Assembly: GCF_003201875.1 (NCBI RefSeq)
Contig: NZ_QJKD01000008.1
Coordinates: 124,001 to 188,000 of the forward strand
Direction of reading: 5' to 3'
Length of the DNA stretch: 64,000 nucleotides
From: Hungatella effluvii
Lineage (GTDB): Bacteria; Bacillota; Clostridia; Lachnospirales; Lachnospiraceae
Shown: positions 28,959-37,155 of the stretch, piece by piece
Numbering within the stretch: the first letter of the stretch is position 1
Layout of the letters: every line of letters starts with the position of its first letter
Made by a program: the position numbers and the translations under genes
Notes under the pieces: model-generated
Told to the model about the DNA's origin: nothing
Seen by the model: only the letters and a program-made list of their open reading frames with translations
Database searches by the model: none

Positions 28959-28988
28959 AAGCAACCGTTATAACACGGCTGCTTTTTT
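28959..28988 (+). terminator. Terminator of the SymE/DUF6809 islet
   Basis: AGCAACCG, loop TTATAACA, CGGCTGCT, then TTTTTT; one mismatch in the stem. Confidence 0.8.
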
Positions 28989-29031
28989 CATTTCCATTCG
29001 TAGAAAGGGTAGTATGCGTATGAAAACACTT

Positions 29032-29322
29032 TCAAGAAATTCCCTCCCACAACAATCTACTAAAATAAACAAACTTCCCGTCAATCCATCTGCAAATCCG
29101 GTGTCCTACCAAGTATTCCTCGCTGCTGCATTCTGGATTATCCCTGTCCCAGCCTGTATCCAATAAAAATGCCTCTACACTCTCATATGGAATCAATGCA
29201 TTAGCAGCCCGCAACACCACATTCCGATCTGTATAGTCAATATCTACATCAAACTCTGTTTTCATAATTGTTGTAAAACCCAGACGAATTACCGGATTTT
29301 CGTATATCATTAGTCCCTGCAT
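29032..29322 (-). CDS. Hypothetical protein
   Basis: 96 residues from the ATG at 29322 (AGGAGG upstream). It has MIYENPVIRLGFTTIMKTEF and ends FVYFSRLLWEGIS. No family recognised. It is isolated between the SymE islet and virD4. Confidence 0.5.
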   Translation of the reverse strand: MQGLMIYENPVIRLGFTTIMKTEFDVDIDYTDRNVVLRAANALIPYESVEAFLLDTGWDRDNPECSSEEYLVGHRICRWIDGKFVYFSRLLWEGIS

Positions 29323-29576
29323 GGCAACCTCCTCTTTTAAACGCCAGAACCTTGGCAAACTCTTAGATTACAGCAATCCTCCTCAATCTGCACCACCTCT
29401 TTTCTTTATTGCGGAGAGCAGTACCGCCCTGCTGTCATCTGGTAAAGCATCCAGATATGTTCTTTACACCACTCCGCGGCAATCTGAGCATATGCAAATG
29501 GAATAAATAAAAGAAAAAGGCGCACTGTGCCGGAACGCCTTAATCTTCTCCAAAATTTGATGGATTCTCTAACTGG
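29323..29576. other. Intergenic stretch upstream of 29032-29322 and downstream of virD4
   Basis: No full gene. A short minus-strand frame (containing QIAAEWCKEHIWMLYQM) reads like a coding remnant but lacks a start. A weak hairpin AAGGCG / CGCCTT lies at 29518-29545 downstream of virD4. Confidence 0.35.
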
Positions 29577-31511
29577 TTAATGAAACAAATCCTCTACCCG
29601 CTCTATCCGCCCATGTTCCTGCTGATTGGGAGCTTCCTCTTCTGCTGCCTTCCTACCCGCACCTGACCTGGCCTGTTTTCCTGAACCCATACGGGTATGA
29701 ATAGTCAATGTCTCCTCTTTCTGTTCAAAGCCGTCAGGAGGGGAATCCTCTTTCCCCACATCCTTCACACACTTATCCTCCGACTCTGCCACCTTTCCCT
29801 CTTTCCGCCATTCCGGAGTATGTACATCTGTCTTTTCCGGTTCCAGAAACTTTGCCTCCGGGTGTCTGGTATAATCAAGTTTTTTTACCCGCAATACTTT
29901 CTGGCCCCGGATGATTAGCAATGCCTGGTCAAGCGGGAACCGCAGCACCTCGTCAGGAAGCAGCAGCATCCGCTTTCCCACAGAGGAAGACTCCGTATAA
30001 TCCGGAACATAATCTGTCATTCTCATGGTCTGGAAGCTTTTGCGGATAGAGGATACCCCTACCGTAACCTCTCCGGAACGGCCGCTGAAATAGGTTGCGG
30101 TCGTCATATCATTGCAGCCTAAAAATAACGAAGTATCACACCCACCCAAAATCTCCTCCCACTGCCCGTCCGGATACCGGTTCTGGAGCTGGGGTATGTT
30201 TTGGTACAGGATACACATTCCGATCTGTCTGCTTCTGGCTGTAGCGAGTTTTTTCTTGAAATCCGGCACTACTCCTATGTTTGGAAATTCATCCAGAATA
30301 AAGAAAACCGGAACCGGCAGCTTCCGATCCGGCTGCCGGTCGGCAAAACGTACCAGCTTTATACACAAAAATGAGACAAACAGCGTTGCCAGAACATCAA
30401 ACGTGGAATCTTGATCCGATGTAATGCAAAAATAAGCACATTTTTTCTGCCCCGGCAGCGTTAAGTCAATGTCCTTATGGCTTGTAATTTCCTGCACCAG
30501 CTTATTCTGCATAATCTGCAGCCGGGTTCCCAGACCCAGAATTGCATTTCCCTTTACCTTCTCCGCTTTGGAAAACAGCCGATACGACCCCTTGGCCGGA
30601 TGGTTTTCCGGAAGGCCGTCAAAGGTTGCGTCCAGTGCCTCCAGACTCTGGTTTAAAAGCAGCTTATAAGCCTCCGGAAACGTCCGGTCCCCATCGTGAT
30701 ACTCCCGGTAAACATACAAGCAGAGCGCCTTTAGCAGGTCCATCTCTGTGTTATCATAAAAATGGTCAAACTTGTCCGTCGTATTCCGGATCACCACATC
30801 CACAAAAATGTCAATCAGTCCGCCATCATCAATCTCAGCCAGGCAGTCCCAGGCGTCCGAATTTTCAAGGCTGATTAAATTCCACTGCTTCACGATATAA
30901 TCATGGTTTTTTAAGTAGGCGACCATATCCTCATAGAGTTCTGATTTGGGATCTGTCACGAACATGCTTTCCCCACGTTTTACACATTGCAGAATCATGT
31001 TTCTGGAAACAGCTCTGGATTTCATGCTTCCCTGAGAACCGCACACAGCGAAATTCCGGTTGAGCATGGAATTTTTCGGCAGGCTGATTACCTGCTCATT
31101 GTCGATATCCAGTCCCAGAAGGATTCCGTCCACATTCTTTAAATCCTTATCAACCGCCAACACCTTTGCCCGCTCCTCTTTTGTCATGTAGCCGGCAGTT
31201 CCATAAGTCCCCTTCCTGGAATACTCAAAATTGCGTTCCTCGTCCAACTGATCTTCTGCGGCATTTCCCCGGTAAATGACTACCCCTCCGATTATCAGAA
31301 AAAGAAACAGGGATAACACGGTATTCTTTAACCCTGTCACAGTAAACATGCCATAATACAGGCAGATAAACGGTTGAAACCGCATGGAACCTGCATCTTT
31401 AAAAACCTGTGTCAGCAGACCTCCCACATAAAAAGCAAGCACGAAAAAAGACAGGCCAAACAGAATCCGCTTCACTGTTTTCCTGTCCATCTGTTTTATT
31501 TTATCCCACAT
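29577..31511 (-). CDS. virD4: VirD4-type coupling ATPase
   Basis: 644 residues from the ATG at 31511; this start overlaps the end of the rep gene by 11 bases. Two N-terminal membrane helices (about residues 15-75), then the ATPase. The Walker A near residue 155 is GSQGSMKSR, with Met where Gly is usual; I remember this variant in clostridial VirD4-like proteins. Walker B near 402 is FFILDEFPN. The C-terminal 100 residues are hydrophilic and may contact substrate. The family docks relaxase-DNA or effector substrates to the type IV channel. No relaxase is present in the window, so the substrate is open. Confidence 0.9.
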   Translation of the reverse strand: MWDKIKQMDRKTVKRILFGLSFFVLAFYVGGLLTQVFKDAGSMRFQPFICLYYGMFTVTGLKNTVLSLFLFLIIGGVVIYRGNAAEDQLDEERNFEYSRKGTYGTAGYMTKEERAKVLAVDKDLKNVDGILLGLDIDNEQVISLPKNSMLNRNFAVCGSQGSMKSRAVSRNMILQCVKRGESMFVTDPKSELYEDMVAYLKNHDYIVKQWNLISLENSDAWDCLAEIDDGGLIDIFVDVVIRNTTDKFDHFYDNTEMDLLKALCLYVYREYHDGDRTFPEAYKLLLNQSLEALDATFDGLPENHPAKGSYRLFSKAEKVKGNAILGLGTRLQIMQNKLVQEITSHKDIDLTLPGQKKCAYFCITSDQDSTFDVLATLFVSFLCIKLVRFADRQPDRKLPVPVFFILDEFPNIGVVPDFKKKLATARSRQIGMCILYQNIPQLQNRYPDGQWEEILGGCDTSLFLGCNDMTTATYFSGRSGEVTVGVSSIRKSFQTMRMTDYVPDYTESSSVGKRMLLLPDEVLRFPLDQALLIIRGQKVLRVKKLDYTRHPEAKFLEPEKTDVHTPEWRKEGKVAESEDKCVKDVGKEDSPPDGFEQKEETLTIHTRMGSGKQARSGAGRKAAEEEAPNQQEHGRIERVEDLFH

Positions 31512-32571
31512 TGACCGACCGTCCACCACCCTTCCCTTCACTGTTCGCGGTGTGATACTGAACCAGATTCCCATAATAATTGCCCAGAGTATTGACCGCA
31601 TTGTACAGGCTTGTGATGATTACCGCCCGGATATTATGGGCCTTCCTCTCATTCTGGCCCAGAGAGTTCAGCACATACTGGATGTGAAACAGATTCAGCT
31701 TATAAAATTGCGCCTTAACCAGTTCCACGCTCCTATCTTCCTTGTTGACCCTGATAGTCTCCGTCTTTGATGTCAGGACATCGACTGCAATCCGGACTAT
31801 TTCATCAAGACGTTCATCGTCCGGGGCATCATGCTTTAGTGTTCCATACTCAATCTGCTCCTTAAACCGTTCTTCCACCTCCTGATAAGATAAGATGGGA
31901 TAATCTCTGTTGTAATCTTCTGGAGTAATCTCTGTATTTGTCCCACCGGTTTCAGTTGGAGGTCCCCCGTATTCTGGTGGTACCCTCCCACTGATTCCAG
32001 TGACACCTCCCCCTGATTTCAGGGGGATATCCAACTTATTCCCGTGATACGCTGCACATACTCCAGGGGTATCACTTATTTGAGTGGGATATCCCCCGGA
32101 CTTCTGTTCTGCTGTCGTTTCCTCGCATAGTTCCTCTGCCGGATACGTCAGTGCAAGAAGAACTTCCACATCTAAATCAAGGAACAGGACATTGGGCACC
32201 TGCTGCCCATTGATACAAAGAGTCCTGAACACCCGTCTAATCAACACCAGTTTTTCCAGCTCCACAACGGCATTATTGGCATCCCTCTTGGAAATCCCAA
32301 ACTGATCTGCCAGCTGCTGGTAGCTTCTCTGTAATAAGTCCGAGTGGAAGCGCTTCCGAAAACCGATGAGCTGTCCGCTCCCCTCGTCCCTGATTTCCGC
32401 CGCCCGATACCAGTATACAATATCAGAGAGGATTACGATTGCGTTTAAATACGGCTTTCCAGTTGATTTGCGTATGGTCTTGTACCAGGCTGCTGGTATG
32501 ATATTACCTGTGATGTTGATTCGGCTCATCCGGTCCACGGTTCGATTACCGGTTGTGAAATCACTGTCCAT
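31501..32571 (-). CDS. Replication initiator-like protein with DUF6017-type C-terminus
   Basis: 356 residues from the ATG at 32571 (GGGAGG upstream); the frame to 32628 runs through a hairpin and is rejected. The N-terminus holds a winged helix (YQQLADQFGISKRDANNAVVELEKL). The C-terminus (LDEIVRIAVDVLTSKTETIR ... LNLFHIQYVLNSLGQNE) matches what I know as DUF6017, common in RepA/DnaD-like proteins of clostridial mobile elements. The linker between them is encoded by tandem 21-22-bp palindromic repeats that probably form the replication origin. Overlap with virD4 suggests one operon. Confidence 0.75.
   Translation of the reverse strand: MDSDFTTGNRTVDRMSRINITGNIIPAAWYKTIRKSTGKPYLNAIVILSDIVYWYRAAEIRDEGSGQLIGFRKRFHSDLLQRSYQQLADQFGISKRDANNAVVELEKLVLIRRVFRTLCINGQQVPNVLFLDLDVEVLLALTYPAEELCEETTAEQKSGGYPTQISDTPGVCAAYHGNKLDIPLKSGGGVTGISGRVPPEYGGPPTETGGTNTEITPEDYNRDYPILSYQEVEERFKEQIEYGTLKHDAPDDERLDEIVRIAVDVLTSKTETIRVNKEDRSVELVKAQFYKLNLFHIQYVLNSLGQNERKAHNIRAVIITSLYNAVNTLGNYYGNLVQYHTANSEGKGGGRSVNVG
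31939..32096. repeat. Iterons inside the rep gene: candidate origin of replication
   Basis: Clear imperfect palindromes are centred near 31951, 31972, 31995, 32017 and 32080; two degenerate ones lie near 32039 and 32060, so the period is 21-22 bp (two helical turns, seven codons). The best unit is CCCCCTGATTTCAGGGGG (32009-32026). RepA_N plasmids such as pAD1 carry their origin as repeats inside repA, so the same is inferred here. Confidence 0.7.
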
Positions 32572-32595
32572 AATAGCCTCCCTCACTTTTTTGCA

Positions 32596-32625
32596 TGAAA
32601 AAACGGCTGGTGTCAACCAACCGCT
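32596..32625 (-). terminator. Leader hairpin before the rep gene
   Basis: Minus strand: GCGGTTGG, TTGACA loop, CCAGCCGT, then TTTTTT, 25 bases before the start codon at 32571. It may end transcription from the cargo genes or act as an attenuator. Confidence 0.7.
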
Positions 32626-32717
32626 CAATGTTACTCATATTTTACTTGTTAAACACTTTATTCTTTCCTGTACCGATACACACTAATACAGATGGTAAAT
32701 CAACAGATTATCACTTT

Positions 32718-32846
32718 CTACGCTCTCCAGCTTAATAAAGAAACACTGCCCCCTTTCCGCCTCACCACAATCCTCTTGATAAACTTTTCTTCAAAATTCT
32801 CATATGTTTTTATTTGACATAATCCAAATTGACCAATCATGGACAT
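32718..32846 (-). CDS. Small hypothetical protein, 42 residues
   Basis: ATG at 32846 with GAGGAG 7 bases upstream, one base after the stop of the preceding gene, so probably coupled. Sequence starts MSMIGQFGLCQIKTYENFEE and has a basic end (RRKGG). Hypothetical; found by reading the intergenic region. Confidence 0.45.
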   Translation of the reverse strand: MSMIGQFGLCQIKTYENFEEKFIKRIVVRRKGGSVSLLSWRA

Positions 32847-32847
32847 A

Positions 32848-33216
32848 TTAAATCTCCTCATCTTCTTCGGACCGGAAATTATGGTAGTACAATACAAAAC
32901 TGTCTATAATCTCTTGACGAGAACCAGTAAACTGCGTTTCAACCCCACCGTTATTCAAGCTGTCAATCCACTCTCCGTCAATCATACAGCCAACCTCCAT
33001 ATTGATGCTATACTTAACTTTTTCAAGCAGAGTAACATCAGAAATATCACCAAGACAATATAAATAACCACATAATAATCGAATATATTCAGAACTGCCC
33101 GGCTGATAATTCACTATTTCCTTCTGTAATAAATCAATTATCTCCCATTTGGATATATAGTTAAATTGAAAACCGTATTTTATTATAATTTGCTCTGCCC
33201 GCTGTTCATTTGTCAT
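32848..33216 (-). CDS. Hypothetical protein
   Basis: 122 residues, acidic, helical (IIKYGFQFNYISKWEIIDLL, then EYIRLLCGYLYCLGDISD). Size and style recall small immunity or SMI-like proteins, but no motif proves it. AT-rich like its neighbours, so part of the cargo patch. No clear ribosome binding site. Confidence 0.5.
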   Translation of the reverse strand: MTNEQRAEQIIIKYGFQFNYISKWEIIDLLQKEIVNYQPGSSEYIRLLCGYLYCLGDISDVTLLEKVKYSINMEVGCMIDGEWIDSLNNGGVETQFTGSRQEIIDSFVLYYHNFRSEEDEEI

Positions 33217-33282
33217 ATTGGCAATTCGCCGCTAACACCCCAATTTCTCTCTTAGTTTAATCCCTTTCAAACTGGAATTGTT

Positions 33283-33861
33283 TTAATCAACAATAATTTT
33301 GACAGGAGAACATTTACCACTATTACACTTACTTTCAGAAACACTACAAGCGGCAATTCCCATTGTAATATCCATTAATGCTTTTAATACAATTTTGTCA
33401 CCCGCTTTGGAAACCGGTTCTTCCACTGAAATGCTGCCATTGGTGTTGATTTTTGTATGCATGAACAAGTTGACAGGTGTGATAATAGCACGTTGTTCTT
33501 CAAGCGCCTTATTGATATTGTCAAAGCAGTTTGGGTGTTCTTCGCCGTTGTGGTAGAAGAAGTCATACATTTCCGTCCGACAACACGGGTGGAGCAAATC
33601 GTGTTCTCCAACATCATCAATAAGCACTTTTATCATGGGATGATATTGGTTCGTATAAATAATATCTCCAATATTTAATTTCAGAGATTCGTTACAATCA
33701 ATCGTCACTCCGGTTGAAAGAAATTCATTTGCATTTCCATTCACTTCGGCAAAAAAATCCACCACTTGCCCGCCTTCAATATCAATCACTGTAATACTTT
33801 GACCTTGCTTAACATCAATTTTCATTCCCGAACACACCGGAATTATATACTCTTTACTCAT
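33283..33861 (-). CDS. DUF1989 (urea carboxylase-associated) family protein
   Basis: 192 residues; GGGAGG 8 bases before the ATG. Typical family words: QVVDFFAEVNGN, GDIIYTNQYHPMIKVLIDD, HDLLHPCCRTEMYDFF, PVNLFMHTKINTNGSISVEE, and a C-terminal CNSGKCSPV metal- or cofactor-like motif. The family accompanies urea amidolyase and is related to glycine/guanidine metabolism; exact activity is not established. It is an orphan here, without transport or carboxylase partners, in an AT-rich cargo patch. Confidence 0.8.
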   Translation of the reverse strand: MSKEYIIPVCSGMKIDVKQGQSITVIDIEGGQVVDFFAEVNGNANEFLSTGVTIDCNESLKLNIGDIIYTNQYHPMIKVLIDDVGEHDLLHPCCRTEMYDFFYHNGEEHPNCFDNINKALEEQRAIITPVNLFMHTKINTNGSISVEEPVSKAGDKIVLKALMDITMGIAACSVSESKCNSGKCSPVKIIVD

Positions 33862-33909
33862 TGTATTTGCCTCCCAACTTCAAATTCAGGGGTTATCAAT
33901 AAAACTATT

Positions 33910-34425
33910 CTATCCAATGTACTCTTTCCAAGTTTTATCATATAATTGTTCACAACACACTTCCCTTAGTAATAATCTGAAAATTCTCAGAAAATTAAGA
34001 TTAATATTACCATCATCCTTTTCGTATATATAACGCCAATAATCGAAAGTGTTAGAAATACTTTCCAGCAGTTCATCAAAAATACTCTTATTTGGAGATC
34101 TAAAAAATTCTTGCATTTTTAGCTCAACTAATGTCGTAGTTTCACAATCCTTTTCTTTGAGTAATACCCATAATTTTTTCAAATCATGACCATCACACGC
34201 TTTTTTACCTCTCATTTCTTTGACAGATACATCATGAATAACTAAAAGAGTTTTAATAAATACCTCACAAGCAAAAGCAGAATTGACAATACCTGACACA
34301 GTATGAGAATTAAATCTGTATTCAATAATATTATTAGGCTCTATTTCACAACATCTTGCACAATCAGAAAAAGCACAAGCCTGCTTGAACATTCGATGTG
34401 GATCTAACACAATCTTTTCTCCCAT
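33910..34425 (-). CDS. HEPN-like protein
   Basis: 171 residues from the ATG at 34425 (GAGGAG 8 bases upstream). Four-helix HEPN-type layout: NSAFACEVFIKTLLVIH, then GHDLKKLWVLLKE, as in HEPN proteins of the nucleotidyltransferase-partner or standalone kind. The RNase motif R-x4-6-H is not seen, so catalysis is doubtful. AT-rich cargo gene; it could be a defence or sensing protein, which is inference. Confidence 0.5.
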   Translation of the reverse strand: MGEKIVLDPHRMFKQACAFSDCARCCEIEPNNIIEYRFNSHTVSGIVNSAFACEVFIKTLLVIHDVSVKEMRGKKACDGHDLKKLWVLLKEKDCETTTLVELKMQEFFRSPNKSIFDELLESISNTFDYWRYIYEKDDGNINLNFLRIFRLLLREVCCEQLYDKTWKEYIG

Positions 34426-34509
34426 ATAGTATTCTCCTCTAAAAATTGCATCTACTGCCGCAACATATAAATGATTATAAAACATTTTTCTCTATATTGC
34501 CACCCCCTC

Positions 34510-35859
34510 CTAACCTCCTTCCAAGTATCGTATGACCTTCTCCCTCACAACCCCTTTCACAACAGCTTCGCCTCCCATATATGCCCCCAGCGCCTCCGCC
34601 TGATAATCAAAACAGTAAATGATTCCCCTTCCTTCCCGTTCTATTTTCCCCCTGACTCTCTTTAACCTCCATAATTCCAAATCATAGCAAAAATACACTG
34701 GGTTCCCATCACAATCCACGCCATCATCTAACACTCCATCTGTTCTATTTACCTTCCATAATGCAGTGCATAAGAAATCCCGCAGCTTCCTGTCCTCCTC
34801 CGGTTTTACCAGCAGCCGCACCTGTATCTGCGCCTCCTTAATCAGCGGTATAAAATAAATCTGTTCATAGATATCGTCCAACGCAAACAGGTTCCCCTTT
34901 ATTCCACCGTCACTTTCTAAAATCCTTACAAGCATGTCCAGCCGATTCCCAAACATCACCGCATCAGCCGGCGAGCGATACCCCTTATTCCGAAACACCG
35001 CCTCCAGACGGCTTCGCATGGTACGCTCTGTTTTCTTTGCCCACTTCATCAGACTGTCCATGGAATTATACACAATATATGGTTTCATGGAAGTAAGCAG
35101 CACCCCACAGGCCCTGGAGCCGCCAATCTCCTTCGCCATACCACTTTTAAACTCCAAAGTGCCATAATATCCCCCCATACCCGTCCGAATGGTCTTCTGT
35201 CCCTCCCCGGACGGAACAGGATGGAACATAGGGGAGAAAAAGTCCGGTTTACTGCTCTTATAAACTGGAACACCGGCTACAGACAAATAGATCCACACCA
35301 TACTCATCCGATACAGCCTCAGCCGTTTATCCGGTTCGCTTTTTATATGGTTCGTCTCCACGGAGCCGCAGAGAAACGAGGCGAAATCATCCGGCCACAG
35401 CTCCAGCAGCTTTCTTTTTGCTTTTGCTTTAAGCACATACCCTTTAAGCCCATCTTTCCATCGCAGGCTGATATAACCTTCCCGCTTTAACCTGGTAATC
35501 AACGCCGCTCCATAGGAACAGGAGCCGACTGCATATGCCGCCCAATCCGCCGGCATTTCCCCGCTCACTCCAATCAGCATCACCAGGCGGACTGCCTTAC
35601 TCTCCTGGTCCATATCCACCACCTCACCTGTCTGCCTTTTTATTCCGTATGATTCTAAAACCGTACCCTGCTGACTCCATCCCTGGGTAGAAAATCCAGG
35701 AAATCCCAACGCCTGCGCCTTGAAATACCGTACTTTTTTCCGTAACTGTACCCTATCGAAAATCCGGCAGAAAACACAGTCACTTTTTCGATACCCATTA
35801 CCCGGAGCAGACTGCCTGGTTTTGCATCGTATTCCACAGCCAGCCAGGAAATTTTTCAT
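34510..35859 (-). CDS. Hypothetical element protein, winged-helix-like N-terminal part
   Basis: 449 codons as drawn from 35859, overlapping the upstream gene by 62 bases; an internal ATG at 35613 with GAGGTGG upstream gives 367 residues and may be the true start. The stretch CSYGAALITRLKREGYISLRWK looks like a winged helix. The rest is a mixed domain with two long helices. No family recognised. It sits third in a row of accessory proteins downstream of virB4 and may serve DNA processing, which is inference from position only. Confidence 0.55.
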   Translation of the reverse strand: MKNFLAGCGIRCKTRQSAPGNGYRKSDCVFCRIFDRVQLRKKVRYFKAQALGFPGFSTQGWSQQGTVLESYGIKRQTGEVVDMDQESKAVRLVMLIGVSGEMPADWAAYAVGSCSYGAALITRLKREGYISLRWKDGLKGYVLKAKAKRKLLELWPDDFASFLCGSVETNHIKSEPDKRLRLYRMSMVWIYLSVAGVPVYKSSKPDFFSPMFHPVPSGEGQKTIRTGMGGYYGTLEFKSGMAKEIGGSRACGVLLTSMKPYIVYNSMDSLMKWAKKTERTMRSRLEAVFRNKGYRSPADAVMFGNRLDMLVRILESDGGIKGNLFALDDIYEQIYFIPLIKEAQIQVRLLVKPEEDRKLRDFLCTALWKVNRTDGVLDDGVDCDGNPVYFCYDLELWRLKRVRGKIEREGRGIIYCFDYQAEALGAYMGGEAVVKGVVREKVIRYLEGG

Positions 35860-36535
35860 CCTCCATAATAACCAGATAAGTCCGGTCTTCCTTTCCCAGC
35901 ATGGTTGTATGATAGCTGTTCAGATAAAGTCCGCTGTCCGTCTTTAAAAAGAAGGTTCCCACCACGTCCAGAATATGTTTTTCCTCCAGATTATCGTGGT
36001 CCCTCACTCTGGCAAGAGGAAGTCCGGAATCATATACATGCAGAAAACAGACGGTGCAGCACTCATACTGGGGAACCTCCCCCTCGCTGTCCTCCTGCTG
36101 TGCGCGCCAGTGTTTCAGCGCCAAATAGAGCGGCTTATAGATATAATCTGTGTAATCGCTCTTTCTGTGTGGAATCAAAAACGGAAGGGAAATGGTCATA
36201 ACGCCCTCCCTGCAGTCCACTTTAACTCCGTGAATTCCGATTAAATCCTCCTTATATGCCTCATATTTTCTGGTATCAAAGGTCACTTCCAGCACCAGAC
36301 GGCGCATTTTCTCCGTCAGCCGTTCCGACAGTCTGGCAGCCTCTAAGATCAGATCATTAAAATTCTCATACTGGCTGTTGATATACTGCTTTGTCCGGGC
36401 AGACAAAAGCGTCCTGGCCTCTGCCACTGACAGGTCCAGCTTCCCGGCTGTCTTTTGCACCTCGTCAAGCTGCTGTCCCATCTTTGAGAGGGCATCGGCC
36501 TTTTCATGATTTTGTGTAATATTCGACTTCTCCAT
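35798..36535 (-). CDS. Hypothetical element protein, DUF6100-like
   Basis: 245 residues. N-terminal coiled coil (about residues 10-75), then a beta-rich domain with VRDHDNLEEKHILDVVG and a YLVIMEDEK end, which recalls DUF6100 proteins of clostridial conjugative elements. It overlaps the upstream gene by 32 bases. The start at 36535 has its GGAG too close to the ATG, so the exact start is uncertain. Function unknown. Confidence 0.55.
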   Translation of the reverse strand: MEKSNITQNHEKADALSKMGQQLDEVQKTAGKLDLSVAEARTLLSARTKQYINSQYENFNDLILEAARLSERLTEKMRRLVLEVTFDTRKYEAYKEDLIGIHGVKVDCREGVMTISLPFLIPHRKSDYTDYIYKPLYLALKHWRAQQEDSEGEVPQYECCTVCFLHVYDSGLPLARVRDHDNLEEKHILDVVGTFFLKTDSGLYLNSYHTTMLGKEDRTYLVIMEDEKFPGWLWNTMQNQAVCSG

Positions 36536-37028
36536 CTCCTTTCACCAAACAATATCCAATCGCCGGCAAACTCACCTTTTCAATCACTGAAAGGTCGGGG
36601 ACCGCAATGATATTGCTGCATGAATCCCTGCACTTTCTTTGGAAAACGCTGTTTACCAGTTTTACATCATTCAAACCGATGTACAGGATATCAAATAACT
36701 CCTCACCGCTGACAAATATAATGCGGACCGGATACTCGTCCCGGTCCGCCAGAAAATGTTCCGATACCGTCCTTTTTTTCATCAGGCTGATTAACACCCA
36801 GAATGCCTGCAGTGTCCCCTCGTCCCTGGCCGCATAGGAATTTTCATTTAAGTACACCATCTTCGTCACCGGACTGCTTCCAATGCGGTTGTCCTTTTCC
36901 AGACGTTTCAGCGCCCTGCCCACCGCGCGCTCCTGGCCGAAATACGCATACACCTGTGACTTTAAGAGTACATTATATTTCTTGATTAAATCCAGAACCT
37001 CTTTATCCTGTAAAGTCCCTTCCTCCAT
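36504..37028 (-). CDS. DUF5697-like protein
   Basis: 174 residues; AGGAGG 5 bases before the ATG. It starts with a winged helix (LDLIKKYNVLLKSQVYAYFGQERAVGRALKRLEKDNRI), followed by a second alpha/beta domain. This opening is what I associate with DUF5697 proteins on gut Firmicute conjugative elements. Likely DNA-binding. It is the first gene of a three-gene block after virB4. Confidence 0.65.
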   Translation of the reverse strand: MEEGTLQDKEVLDLIKKYNVLLKSQVYAYFGQERAVGRALKRLEKDNRIGSSPVTKMVYLNENSYAARDEGTLQAFWVLISLMKKRTVSEHFLADRDEYPVRIIFVSGEELFDILYIGLNDVKLVNSVFQRKCRDSCSNIIAVPDLSVIEKVSLPAIGYCLVKGDGEVEYYTKS

Positions 37029-37155
37029 CCTGACCTCCTGTTGTTTCTGGTCTTTTACGTCTTAATGACGTAATAAAAAACAAATACGCTTTGATGACGT
37101 ATTAGCACCACAACAAAACACTCAAGCGTTTGCTTATACGCATTATCTGCGTCTT
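37029..37155 (-). promoter_or_regulatory. Intergenic control region downstream of virB4
   Basis: Two direct copies of TGACGTAWTA (near 37063-37072 and 37095-37104) lie about 32 bp apart, ahead of the DUF5697-like gene; a possible operator. No strong promoter or terminator is obvious. Confidence 0.35.

Noticed and set aside
29577..31511. Dead VirD4 because Walker A lacks the usual Gly before Lys
   Set aside because: The GxxGxMKSR form still has the Lys-Ser pair, and I remember Met at this place in related clostridial proteins, so inactivation is not supported.
31939..32096. CRISPR-like spacing of repeats in the rep gene
   Set aside because: Units are palindromic, 21-22 bp without unique spacers and in frame with the Rep protein; no cas genes.
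33910..34425. HEPN ribonuclease toxin
   Set aside because: No R-x4-6-H motif: the only Arg...His pair in GKKACDGH context has the wrong spacing. Kept only as HEPN-like.
34510..35859. Relaxase candidate
   Set aside because: No three-His cluster or catalytic Tyr context; size and wing-like N-terminus point elsewhere.
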